Shown here piece by piece: positions 1-7,137 of a stretch of DNA of 55,477 nucleotides. Under the pieces are notes generated by a model that searched no databases, was not told the origin of the DNA, and saw only the letters and a program-made list of their open reading frames with translations. A program made the translations under genes and the position numbers. This DNA is from an uncultured Lachnospiraceae bacterium (GTDB lineage Bacteria > Bacillota > Clostridia > Lachnospirales > Lachnospiraceae), in the NCBI GenBank assembly GCA_910585635.1, contig CAJUFE010000028.1:1-55477 (forward strand). Reading direction: 5' to 3'. The number at the start of each line of letters is the position of its first letter. Position 1 is the first letter of the stretch.

Positions 1-50
1 ACTGTCAATGTGCATTTACAACTTCAATGTTGCATTTAGAATTTCAATCA
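1..50. mobile_element. Possible terminal end of an insertion sequence (IS21-like)
   Basis: Two imperfect direct copies of a 19-nt AT-rich unit lie at 11-29 and 31-49 (16 of 19 identical, both TGCATTTA-AA-TTCAAT). They abut the point where the cupin reading frame loses its start. Several short direct repeats at a terminus are a known trait of IS21-family ends. No transposase is in the window, so the family assignment is a guess. Simple AT-rich repetition is the alternative. Confidence 0.3.
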
Positions 51-414
51 ACCGTATTTTATCGGAAATTCCTATCTGAACCCTTTGACCGTACCGGGGG
101 AGGCGGCTGTGTTTATGGCCAATGTGACCTTTGGACCGGGATGCCGCAACAACTGGCATATCCACCACGCCGCAAAGGGAGGCGGGCAAATGCTCATCTG
201 CACGGCCGGGGAGGGCTGGTATCAGGAGGAAGGGAAGGAGGCTGTGAGCCTTGAGCCGGGAATGGTGATCACGATCCCGGCCGGAGTGAAGCACTGGCAT
301 GGCGCCAAGGCGGACAGCTGGTTTTCCCACATCTCCGTGGAGGTGCCTGGGGAGGAGACCAGGAATGAGTGGCTGGAAGCGGTGGATGATGAGGCCTATG
401 GCAAGCTGGGTTAA
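40..414 (+). pseudogene. Cupin-domain protein, 5'-truncated
   Basis: The frame encodes a single small cupin barrel of the type seen in carboxymuconolactone-decarboxylase-associated cupins. A metal-binding motif (NNWHIHHA) is followed by a glycine-rich turn and the second cupin motif ending in PAGVKHWHGAK. Cupin-like residues FIGNSYLNPL precede the first possible start, a TTG at 85, and the frame is closed by a TAG at 37-39. The normal N-terminus is therefore missing and no good ribosome site precedes the TTG. The break coincides with the repeat-bearing sequence at 1-50, which suggests interruption by a mobile element. Such cupins are usually small metal-dependent enzymes or sugar/aldehyde-binding accessory proteins. 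The substrate cannot be told. Confidence 0.65.
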
Positions 415-484
415 GCGCGGTTTTGCAGCCTGTTCCAGACCCTGGACGGGAAAAGCTGGGCCTGGCGCCCATAGCCTTCCCGCA

Positions 485-521
485 GTAAGATCTTGTGTCA
501 GATGATGAGTATGGCGTCCCC
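485..521. repeat. Left copy of the queA 3'-end repeat (candidate att site)
   Basis: This 37-nt segment matches 1626-1662 at 31 of 37 positions. Read on the minus strand it encodes the last residues of QueA (G-D-A-I-L-I-I-stop). Within the coding part all five differences from the right copy fall at third codon positions. Homology stops at 521. This is the pattern left by a site-specific element that integrates into the 3' end of queA and supplies its own gene end. Confidence 0.55.
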
Positions 522-614
522 TACGATGATCTTAAGAAAATATCAGAAATTGATGGAGGTCCTGGGAGCGGGAACTTCGGACATGGTGAGGGGATCGCTG
601 ATGTGATCAAGTGA
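489..614 (+). pseudogene. Phage head-protein-like fragment
   Basis: An open frame without a normal start runs from just after a TAA at 486 to a TGA at 612-614. It contains IDGGPGSGNFGH, which resembles the glycine-rich GGPGSGNxGH signature often found in phage minor head and head-maturation proteins of Firmicutes. About 40 residues remain and the surroundings hold no phage structural genes. I read it as a relic of a prophage or related element. The family link rests on that single motif. Confidence 0.4.
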
Positions 615-693
615 AAGCCTGTAGAAAAATGTAGAGATGTGTGATATGCTGTAAGTGCTGCCGACTCTTTCCAGCAGGAAGGAGGTGATAGCA

Positions 694-780
694 TTGGAGC
701 TTCTTCTCACACTTCTTATCTCCATCATGGCAGATGTAATTAGCTACTACATATGCAAATGGCTGGATGGAGATCGATAG
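694..780 (+). CDS. Small hydrophobic peptide, type I toxin-like (28 aa)
   Basis: A strong ribosome site (AAGGAGGTGAT, 679-689) precedes a TTG start. The frame encodes 28 residues: a hydrophobic stretch of about 20 (ELLLTLLISIMADVISYYI), then a short charged tail (CKWLDGDR). A single membrane helix with a polar C-terminus, ending just upstream of a strong terminator hairpin at 826-851, is the layout of Fst/Ldr-like type I toxins and of small membrane peptides common in clostridial mobile elements. No antisense RNA can be proved from sequence alone. It lies inside the queA-bounded relic. Toxin activity is inference. Confidence 0.45.
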   Translation: MELLLTLLISIMADVISYYICKWLDGDR

Positions 781-825
781 GCAGCATCGGCCTGAACGGA
801 CCAGCTCACCGTGACGAGCAAGAAA

Positions 826-855
826 ACCCCCAGGACTGGCCTCCTGGGGGTCTTC
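826..855 (+). terminator. Rho-independent terminator after the small peptide gene
   Basis: A perfect 10-bp stem (ACCCCCAGGA / TCCTGGGGGT) with a 6-nt loop lies 46 nt after the peptide stop, followed by a moderately T-rich stretch. It would end a very short transcript, fitting a small-peptide or RNA gene. Confidence 0.6.
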
Positions 856-1091
856 GTTTGCTAGCATTGGACTTCTCACACTCCTTAGCTGTATCCATCA
901 TATGCTATGATGGCAGAAAAGTCAACCGCTTTTTGATCTGTGCTCGTGGCCATACATGGACGTAGCCTTTGTCCCACGCAAGACATATATGGTCATCTCG
1001 AGGGATATCAGTATCTTTACAACTTCCTTATTGACAACGGTGGAGGAGGTGCTACGATACGTCCATGATAAAACATCAGGAGGTGGCATAT

Positions 1092-1292
1092 ATGAGTAGG
1101 ATGGAATGTCTCAACAGAGAGCAGGTAGATAGGCTAGCCGATCTGCTCCTCAACATGTGCCTGCATTTCACTGAGGTACAGTACACCGAGAGCATCCTCC
1201 GGGCGAGAGGGTTTGGAGACACGGAGCTGGCTGCACTAGGCTTCGACGTGAGCAGTGGATGGGCTGAGATGGATCCCTGTGTAGAGGTGTAG
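1092..1292 (+). CDS. Hypothetical small protein (66 aa)
   Basis: The ATG at 1092 is chosen over the in-frame one at 1065 because AGGAGGTGG (about 1078-1086) stands at proper distance. The product is acidic and soluble, with no motif I recognise. It begins MSRMECLNREQVDRL and looks mainly helical. It lies inside the queA-bounded relic with other small frames, so it is probably a leftover accessory or phage gene. Function unknown. Confidence 0.4.
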   Translation: MSRMECLNREQVDRLADLLLNMCLHFTEVQYTESILRARGFGDTELAALGFDVSSGWAEMDPCVEV

Positions 1293-1337
1293 GCATAGCA
1301 AGATCATGATAGGACTTGAACATAAAGCAGTCTATGG

Positions 1338-1529
1338 ATCGTCCAAATTGGAGGCATATCCGTCTGGGATGATGAGCCAAAGGAAGAGCTCACGCTGACG
1401 CAGTACGCCAAGCGTTGCATGAAAGATTGCATCGAGAATGGCAGGTTCCGTATCGTCAAGGATTTTAAGAAAGACCGTTACGGCCGGAATGGTTATGCTC
1501 CAAATGCGCCCGAAAGCGTCAGGAAGTAA
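1338..1529 (+). pseudogene. Degraded reading frame within the queA-bounded relic
   Basis: An open frame without a usable start codon or ribosome site encodes about 63 residues with protein-like composition (for example LTLTQYAKRCMKDC and FKKDRYGRNGY), ending at a TAA. The basic, tyrosine-rich C-terminal half resembles small phage or plasmid proteins but no family is recognised. The rest of 1293-1625 shows no other gene. Confidence 0.3.
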
Positions 1530-1625
1530 ATAGGACATCCATGATCCCCGGATGCACGGTGATGCGATCCGGGGATACATCTATATTCTGGCCGCCCCAG
1601 AATGATCTAGATACACCTTACAAAT

Positions 1626-1662
1626 GTAAGATATTGTGTCAAATGATCAGCATGGCATCTCC
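1626..1662. repeat. Right copy of the queA 3'-end repeat (candidate att site)
   Basis: This copy covers the last codons and stop of the intact queA gene and 13 nt downstream of it. It pairs with 485-521. The two copies bracket a gene-poor 1.1 kb segment. Confidence 0.55.
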
Positions 1663-2664
1663 AAAAGAAAAGAACCGATAACGCTCCCGGATCGCCTCCC
1701 CATAGGCGGCCAGCACCTGCTCCCTTCCGGCTAATGCAGAGACCAGCATGACCAGGGTGGACTCCGGAAGGTGGAAATTGGTGATCAGCCCGTCTAACAG
1801 CTTGAACCGGTAGCCCGGATAGATGAAGATATCGGTCCAGCCGCTGCCAGCTTTTATGCGCCCGTCCTCCCCTGCGGCGGATTCGATGGTCCGGCAGCTG
1901 GTGGTGCCCACGCAGATCACCCGGCCGCCGGCGGTTTTCGTGTCATTGATCTTGGCGGCTTCTCCTTCCTCTATCTGATAGAACTCCGAGTGCATATGGT
2001 GGTCCAGCACATTGTCCACCTTCACCGGGCGGAAGGTGCCAAGGCCTACGTGCAGGGTCACCCGGGCGATCTTCACGCCCATGGCCTGGATCTGCTCCAG
2101 CAGTTCTTTCGTAAAATGGAGCCCGGCCGTAGGGGCCGCCGCCGACCCTTCATGGAGGGCGTACACCGTCTGATAACGGTTTTTGTCCTTCAGCTGATGA
2201 GTGATGTAGGGTGGCAGGGGCATCTGGCCCAGCTGGTCCAAGATCTCCTCGAAGATCCCCTCATAATGGAACTGGATCAGCCGGTTGCCGTCCTCCACGG
2301 TCTCTAAGACCCTTCCGGTGAGGAGCCCGTCCCCGAAGGAGAGCTCGGTCCCGGGCCTGGCTTTTTTCCCGGGCTTTACCAGGGTCTCCCAGATGTCGTT
2401 ATCCCGCCGTTTTAATAAGAGCAGCTCGATCTTTGCGCCGGTATCAGCTTTGATGCCGAACAGCCGGGCGGGGATCACCTTGGTATCATTGATCACCAGG
2501 CAGTCTCCGGGCTTTAAATAGCTGGTCACATCCCGGAAGGTCTTATGACAGACCGCGCCGGTCTTGCGGTCCAGCACCAGGAGCCTGGACGAGGAACGGT
2601 CCTCTAAAGGGTCCTGGGCGATCAGTTCCTGGGGCAGGTCGAAATAGAAATCTTTTACGTTCAT
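1639..2664 (-). CDS. queA: S-adenosylmethionine:tRNA ribosyltransferase-isomerase QueA
   Basis: QueA transfers and isomerises the ribose of S-adenosylmethionine onto preQ1 in tRNA, giving epoxyqueuosine at the wobble position of GUN anticodons. The 341-residue product has the family's N-terminal FYFDLPQELIAQDP, then RSSSRLLVLDR, the central GSAAAPTAGLHFT block and the C-terminal YPGYRF...LITNFHLPESTL block, all at normal spacing. The start MNVKDF at 2664 is preferred over an in-frame ATG at 2682, because GGAGGATGAGAGG precedes it and the upstream ATG overlaps the preceding stop. It directly follows the membrane protein gene on the same strand and is probably cotranscribed with it. Its 3' end is duplicated at 485-521. 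Confidence 0.96.
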   Translation of the reverse strand: MNVKDFYFDLPQELIAQDPLEDRSSSRLLVLDRKTGAVCHKTFRDVTSYLKPGDCLVINDTKVIPARLFGIKADTGAKIELLLLKRRDNDIWETLVKPGKKARPGTELSFGDGLLTGRVLETVEDGNRLIQFHYEGIFEEILDQLGQMPLPPYITHQLKDKNRYQTVYALHEGSAAAPTAGLHFTKELLEQIQAMGVKIARVTLHVGLGTFRPVKVDNVLDHHMHSEFYQIEEGEAAKINDTKTAGGRVICVGTTSCRTIESAAGEDGRIKAGSGWTDIFIYPGYRFKLLDGLITNFHLPESTLVMLVSALAGREQVLAAYGEAIRERYRFFSFGDAMLII

Positions 2665-2678
2665 CCTCTCATCCTCCA

Positions 2679-3875
2679 TCACTGTCCGGTCTGGATATCC
2701 ACCACTGGAGCGCCGTCCCCGTTCTGCCCATCCGCGGCAGGGGAGCCGCTGTTCCCGGCCTGCCCATCTGCGGCAGGGGAGCCGCCGCCCCCAGCCTGCC
2801 CATCTGCGGCAGGAGAGCCGCCGTCCCCGTTCTGTCCATCTGCGGCAGGGGAGCTGCCGTCCCCGTTCTGCCCGTCTGCCCTGGAGGAGCTGCCATCTGT
2901 CCCGGACTGGATCTGGACTGCAGGGGAGCCGCCGACCCCGTTCTGCCCATCTACGGCAGGGGAGCCGCCGTCCCCGGCCTGCCCATCTGCGGCAGGGGAG
3001 CCGCCGTCCCCGTTCTGTCCGTCTGCCCCGGAGGAGCTGCCATCTGTCCCGGACTGGATCTGGACTGCGGGGGAGCCGCCCGTCCCGATCTGGACGTCTG
3101 CCTCATGGGCGCCGGTCTCCTGGCCCTTCCCTGCGGCGCCGCCCTGCCGCTCTAAGATGCTGTAGCTCTCTGCCAGAGAAGGATCCTCCTCCAGGGCCTG
3201 CCTGAGCTTTGCATAGACCTGGGTCCGAAGGAGCATGATCACATCGCTCCGCTCGGCTTTAGCCGCCAGGTCCAGCTCCTCAGAGGACAGGCTCTCCCCG
3301 TCGGTCAGATAGAGGGTCCCGTCCTCCTTTGTCTTGATGTAATTCCACTGGAGCCCCGGAGCCAGGGTCAGGGAATTTTTAAATTTCAGATCGTAGCTCA
3401 CATAGACCAGATAACTGTCCTCGGTCAGTCCCTGGCGGGTGTAGCAGACGATGTTCCGGTAGCCGTCCGTATACCGGGCGTCATACTGGAGCAGGCGGCG
3501 CAGGTCGTCGATGCCGGTCAGGTCCTCCCAGCCAAAAAGCTGGTAGATCGTCTCCGCGTCCGCAGCCTGCTTGGCCGTGAAGTACCGATCGATCAGGTCC
3601 TGTACCTGGGGCATCCCGCCCACTGAAAACCCGTCGTCCTCCCCGTCCTTGGCGCCGTCGTCACCCTCGGGCGCTGAAGGGCTATCCTCTTGTGCCAGAC
3701 TGCTCTCCATCGGGGCAGCCTCTGTGGGTCTCGGATGGTTTTTCCGGTCCACGACTAATATCACGATCACCAAGATCAGCACCACCAAAGGCAGGAGCAG
3801 GAACTTCCCATATCGTTTGATGTCCTCCTCTGACCAGGCGCTATATCCATATTTATCATCTCTTACCTTTCTCAT
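2679..3875 (-). CDS. Single-pass membrane protein with a long Gly/Asp/Ser/Pro repeat tail
   Basis: The 398-residue protein has a short charged cytoplasmic N-terminus (MRKVRDDKYGYSAWSEED), one membrane helix at about residues 25-44 (FLLLPLVVLILVIVILVV) and an extracytoplasmic domain at about 80-240. That domain resembles a small NTF2-like fold (helix, then VSYDLKF and WNYIKTKEDGTLYLTDG strands). The last 140 residues are about ten near-copies of a 12-residue unit of the type DGQNGDGGSPAA, encoded by a 36-nt minisatellite. The domain is a recurring uncharacterised Lachnospiraceae type. The repeat tail is probably a disordered spacer. GGAGG precedes the ATG and the gene runs into queA. No function is assigned. 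Confidence 0.75.
   Translation of the reverse strand: MRKVRDDKYGYSAWSEEDIKRYGKFLLLPLVVLILVIVILVVDRKNHPRPTEAAPMESSLAQEDSPSAPEGDDGAKDGEDDGFSVGGMPQVQDLIDRYFTAKQAADAETIYQLFGWEDLTGIDDLRRLLQYDARYTDGYRNIVCYTRQGLTEDSYLVYVSYDLKFKNSLTLAPGLQWNYIKTKEDGTLYLTDGESLSSEELDLAAKAERSDVIMLLRTQVYAKLRQALEEDPSLAESYSILERQGGAAGKGQETGAHEADVQIGTGGSPAVQIQSGTDGSSSGADGQNGDGGSPAADGQAGDGGSPAVDGQNGVGGSPAVQIQSGTDGSSSRADGQNGDGSSPAADGQNGDGGSPAADGQAGGGGSPAADGQAGNSGSPAADGQNGDGAPVVDIQTGQ
2700..3090 (-). repeat. 36-nt coding minisatellite
   Basis: About ten imperfect in-frame copies of a GC-rich 36-nt unit encode the D-G-Q-x-G-D-G-G-S-P-A-x tail of the membrane protein. Some units are replaced by a variant (VQIQSGTDGSSS) that itself recurs. 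Copy number is likely to vary between strains. Confidence 0.8.
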
Positions 3876-3913
3876 CCGCTGTCCTCCATGAAAGCCTTCT
3901 AGTGTACGCGCCT

Positions 3914-3942
3914 ATTTTAACAAGATCCCCCACAAAAATCAA
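3914..3942 (-). promoter_or_regulatory. Sigma-A-type promoter for the membrane protein-queA unit
   Basis: On the minus strand a TTGATT -35 (3937-3942) and a TAAAAT -10 (3914-3919) are separated by 17 bp, about 40 nt upstream of the start codon at 3875. The remaining gap up to 4170 shows no gene. Confidence 0.55.
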
Positions 3943-4169
3943 TCGATCAGGCGGGATTTTCTTGCTATCCGCCCGGCTTTCCGGTACACTGGGATGAGAG
4001 GCACAAGAGGACCTGCCGATCCGCCATGCCCCTGGGCCGGAAAAATGGATAAAGATCCCTCTTTCTGGGCATATTGACCAGAGAGAGGGATGTGACCGTT
4101 CCGAGCATCAGGAAGAACACGGAGGGTCGTGGAGGAAGGATCAGCACATGGACAAGGAGAGATAGAAGG

Positions 4170-5663
4170 ATGGACAAGACATTTGGAGCATTGAAGCCGC
4201 ACTTAGACCGGATCATGGCCTTGAAGGCAGCTATGACCCTTTTTGAATGGGATAATGAGACCCTTGCACCGCCAAAAGCCGCCCGTCTGACCTCGAATGT
4301 GATCGGGGCCTTATCCGGCGAGTATTTCCAGGCGGTGGATGACGAAAAGGTGCGGGAGCTGGTGAAGGCCTGTCAGGAGGATCCGGGGTTATCAGAGGCA
4401 GAGAAGGCCCAGGTTCGGGAGCTTTCCAGGGAGCAGGAAAAGCTGGCCTGCATCCCCAGGGACGAATACCAGGCCTTCGCCCGGCTGACCGCAGAGTCCG
4501 CCAGGATCTGGCAGGAGGCGAAGGAACAGGATGACTTTGCCCAGTTCGCCCCCACATTGGAAAAGGTGATCGACTACCAGGAGCGCTTCGCCGCTTATCG
4601 GGCAAAGGATGGCCAGAAAAGATACGACGTGATGCTGGACGACTATGAGCCGGGCTTTACCATGGAGCTCCTGGACCAGTTTTTTGCTGTTATCAAACAG
4701 GAGGTGGTCCCCCTTTTGAAGGCGGTAGTGGACAGCAAGGTCCAGATCCGGGATGACTTCTTGGCCGGGGATTTCTCGGATGCGCAGCAGGAAAAGATCG
4801 GGCGGTTCCTGGCAGAGTATGTGGGCTTTGACTTTTCCAGGGGTGTGATGGCCACCAGCGCCCATCCTTTTACCACCAACCTCCACAACCGCGATGTGCG
4901 GATCACCACCCACTACAACGATAACCTGGACAGCTCTCTCTTCTCTGTCATCCATGAGACCGGCCACGCGGTCTATGAGCTGGGTATCCGGGACGATCTG
5001 ACCCAGACCCTGGTGGGGGAGGGCGCGTCCATGGGGATGCATGAGGCCCAGTCCCGCTTCTTTGAAAATATCATCGGCAGGAACAAAAGCTTCTGGGTCC
5101 CGATCTACGAAAAGGTCCAGGCGGCTTTCCCGCAGACCCTTACCCATATCCGGCTGGACCAGTTCGTGGATGCCGTGAACAAGGTGGAGCCGGGCCTGAT
5201 CCGAACGGAGGCAGATGAGCTGACCTACAGCCTCCATGTGCTGATCCGATATGAGCTGGAGAAGGAGCTGATCGAAGGCCAGCTCAAGGTGTCCGAGCTG
5301 GCGAAGGCCTGGGCGGATAAATATGAGGCCTATCTGGGGATCCGTCCCCAAAGTGACAGGGAAGGGGTCCTCCAGGATATCCACTGGTCCCAGGGCTCTT
5401 TCGGCTATTTCCCTTCCTATGCCTTAGGCAGCGCTTTTGGCGCGCAGCTCTATGCCCATATGAAAAAGGAGATGGATGTGGAGGGCCTTCTGGAGGAAGG
5501 GCGGATAGACAAGATCCGGGCTTATCTGCGGGAGCATATCCACCAGTACGGGAAACTGAAGGACAGCCGGAAGCTTTTAAAGGATACCACCGGGGAGGAC
5601 TTCGATCCCCAGTACTATGTCCGCTACCTGAGAGAGAAATTTGAAGAGCTATACCATTTATAA
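4170..5663 (+). CDS. Metallocarboxypeptidase, M32 family
   Basis: This cytoplasmic zinc carboxypeptidase removes C-terminal residues from peptides. The 497-residue product has the usual M32 length. It carries the HEXXH zinc motif as HETGH at about residues 262-266, followed by GEGASMGMHEAQSRFFEN, which supplies the third ligand. The family's TSAHPFTT and IRTEADELTYSLHVLIRYELE blocks are also present. The ATG at 4170 is chosen because AAGGAGAGA precedes it and homology begins there; in-frame codons further upstream encode unlikely sequence. It is transcribed away from the membrane protein gene. Confidence 0.95.
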   Translation: MDKTFGALKPHLDRIMALKAAMTLFEWDNETLAPPKAARLTSNVIGALSGEYFQAVDDEKVRELVKACQEDPGLSEAEKAQVRELSREQEKLACIPRDEYQAFARLTAESARIWQEAKEQDDFAQFAPTLEKVIDYQERFAAYRAKDGQKRYDVMLDDYEPGFTMELLDQFFAVIKQEVVPLLKAVVDSKVQIRDDFLAGDFSDAQQEKIGRFLAEYVGFDFSRGVMATSAHPFTTNLHNRDVRITTHYNDNLDSSLFSVIHETGHAVYELGIRDDLTQTLVGEGASMGMHEAQSRFFENIIGRNKSFWVPIYEKVQAAFPQTLTHIRLDQFVDAVNKVEPGLIRTEADELTYSLHVLIRYELEKELIEGQLKVSELAKAWADKYEAYLGIRPQSDREGVLQDIHWSQGSFGYFPSYALGSAFGAQLYAHMKKEMDVEGLLEEGRIDKIRAYLREHIHQYGKLKDSRKLLKDTTGEDFDPQYYVRYLREKFEELYHL

Positions 5664-5846
5664 TAGGAAGAAATAGGACAGAGGATCTGGAAGAACAGAC
5701 AAAAGGTCGATGAAAAAGTCGACAGATCTGGAAAAAGAGCAGAAGACCTGGCGAAAAGGGACGAAAAAGTATTGGTCAGATCGCACAAAGATCAGATCTT
5801 CTAGATCGGGGAGCATCCACGAAAATGGTTTTTGATGAAAAGAATA

Positions 5847-5876
5847 CTGACAATTTTCTGAAAAAGATGTTAAAAT
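5847..5876 (+). promoter_or_regulatory. Promoter for the CarD-family gene
   Basis: CTGACA (5847-5852), an 18-bp AT-rich spacer and TAAAAT (5871-5876) precede the start by about 70 nt. The upstream gap 5664-5846 is purine-rich with no gene or terminator that I can support. Confidence 0.5.
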
Positions 5877-5947
5877 AAGACTATATCTTGAAATGAGCGG
5901 TAAAGTGACCGAAGCCGCTCGACCAGACTCGTGAAAGGACGGTAAGG

Positions 5948-6475
5948 ATGTTTGAAAAAGGAGAATTTGTCATTTTTGAAACGGTAGGTGTATGCAGGGT
6001 AGCGGATATCAATACCGTGGATATGAAAGGCGTGGATGCCAAAAAGCTGTTCTATTTCTTAGAACCGGTAGGTCTTAGGGGCAACCGCTTCTATATCCCG
6101 GTTGAGGACCATACCAGCTTCTTACGGAAGCTGGTATCCAGAGAAGAGGCCAGTGCGCTCTTGAAGGAAGTCAAGGAGCTGGGGATGCTCCCGATCCCGG
6201 ATCACAAGCACCGGGAAGAAAGCTATAAGGCGGCATTAAAGAGCTGTGACTGCAGAGAGTGGATGAAGATGTTCCACACCCTTTATCGGAAAAAGGCGGA
6301 ACTGACCTTGCGGGGTAAAAAGCTGCCGGCTATGGATACCCGCTATCTGAAACTGGCAAAGGACTGCCTTTTTACGGAATTATCCCTGGCGCTGGGGGAG
6401 ACGGAGGCTAAGCTGGAGGATCAGGTGGGCGCCGATCTTCTGACCGATCATCAGGTCGGTCACGAAACCGCATGA
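5948..6475 (+). CDS. CarD/CdnL-family RNA polymerase-binding regulator
   Basis: CarD-type proteins bind the RNA polymerase beta subunit and stabilise the open complex. Residues 1-60 form the Tudor-like interaction domain shared with Mfd (FEKGEFVIFETVGVCRVADI, then FYFLEPVG and FYIPV). Residues 70-160 form the helical DNA-contacting half (LLKEVKELGML, then SYKAALKSCDCREWMKMF). At 175 aa the size is normal. The gene is flanked by its own promoter and a strong terminator, so it is monocistronic. Clostridial paralogues of this kind are common and target promoters cannot be inferred. Confidence 0.85.
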   Translation: MFEKGEFVIFETVGVCRVADINTVDMKGVDAKKLFYFLEPVGLRGNRFYIPVEDHTSFLRKLVSREEASALLKEVKELGMLPIPDHKHREESYKAALKSCDCREWMKMFHTLYRKKAELTLRGKKLPAMDTRYLKLAKDCLFTELSLALGETEAKLEDQVGADLLTDHQVGHETA

Positions 6476-6476
6476 A

Positions 6477-6503
6477 AGAGGGGCTGGCATGCCCCTCTTT
6501 TTT
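6477..6503 (+). terminator. Terminator of the CarD-family gene
   Basis: A perfect 8-bp stem (AGAGGGGC / GCCCCTCT) with a 6-nt loop runs into a T-tract. It begins immediately after the CarD-family stop. Confidence 0.9.
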
Positions 6504-6507
6504 GTGC

Positions 6508-6540
6508 TATACTAGTATAAGCCACATTTGTGCGGCTTAT
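6508..6540 (+). promoter_or_regulatory. -10 element overlapped by a palindromic candidate operator
   Basis: TATACT (6508-6513) is followed at once by a palindrome at 6517-6540: ATAAGCC, then CA-TTTG-TG in the centre, then GGCTTAT, with the outer 7 bp perfect. It would cover the start region of transcription toward the thioesterase. A repressor site or an mRNA hairpin are both possible. Confidence 0.45.
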
Positions 6541-6619
6541 CATGAAGGCTGAGGGAGATGCCTACAGACTGGGCGGCATCTCGCGAAGAAAAAGGATCAA
6601 GAGCAGGAGATGATGTATT

Positions 6620-7051
6620 ATGGCGCTGCATGCGTATGAACACAAGACCCAGTACTATGAGACGGATCAGATGGGGATCATCCATCATTCTAATTACATC
6701 CGATGGTTCGAGGAGGCCAGGACAGACCTGCTGCGGCAGATGGGGATCAGCTATGAGGAGCTGGAGGCGCAGGGGATCTTATGCCCGGTGCTCCATGTGA
6801 CCTGCGACTACCGGTCCATGACCCGTTTCGGCGAGACCGTCCTGATCATCCCGATCCTAAAGTCCTACAATGGGATCAAGATGACGATCGAATATTCGGT
6901 GACCGATAAGGAGACGGGAGAGCTCCGCTGTGTGGGCGAGACCAGGCATTGCTTTTTGTCCAGGGAGGGAAAGCCCGTATCCCTCAAAAAGTCGTATCTG
7001 GAAGTCGATAAGATGTTCAAGGACGTATCGTCCCAGCAGGAGGAAGGGTAG
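6620..7051 (+). CDS. Acyl-CoA thioesterase, YbgC/FadM 4HBT family
   Basis: This is a single hotdog-fold thioesterase of 143 residues that hydrolyses acyl-CoA or acyl-ACP thioesters in the cytoplasm. The active-site region YETDQMGIIHHSNYIRWFEEAR (residues 13-34) is diagnostic of the 4-hydroxybenzoyl-CoA thioesterase type, with Asp at the catalytic place. Homology runs from residue 4 to about 125. AGGAGA stands 12 nt before the ATG. It is followed after 86 nt by the oxidoreductase gene and may be cotranscribed with it. The substrate is unknown. Confidence 0.88.
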   Translation: MALHAYEHKTQYYETDQMGIIHHSNYIRWFEEARTDLLRQMGISYEELEAQGILCPVLHVTCDYRSMTRFGETVLIIPILKSYNGIKMTIEYSVTDKETGELRCVGETRHCFLSREGKPVSLKKSYLEVDKMFKDVSSQQEEG

Positions 7052-7137
7052 AGCGGCCGCGGGCCCAGGCGGGATGAGGCGGCAAGAGAGCCTGGCCGAC
7101 AGAGAGCGAGAGCAGGCAGGAGAAAGGACAGAACGAG

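Noticed and set aside
4392..5384. 330-residue open frame on the minus strand
   Set aside because: It lies wholly inside the M32 carboxypeptidase gene, has no ribosome site and shows no family motif. It is a by-product of GC-rich codon use.
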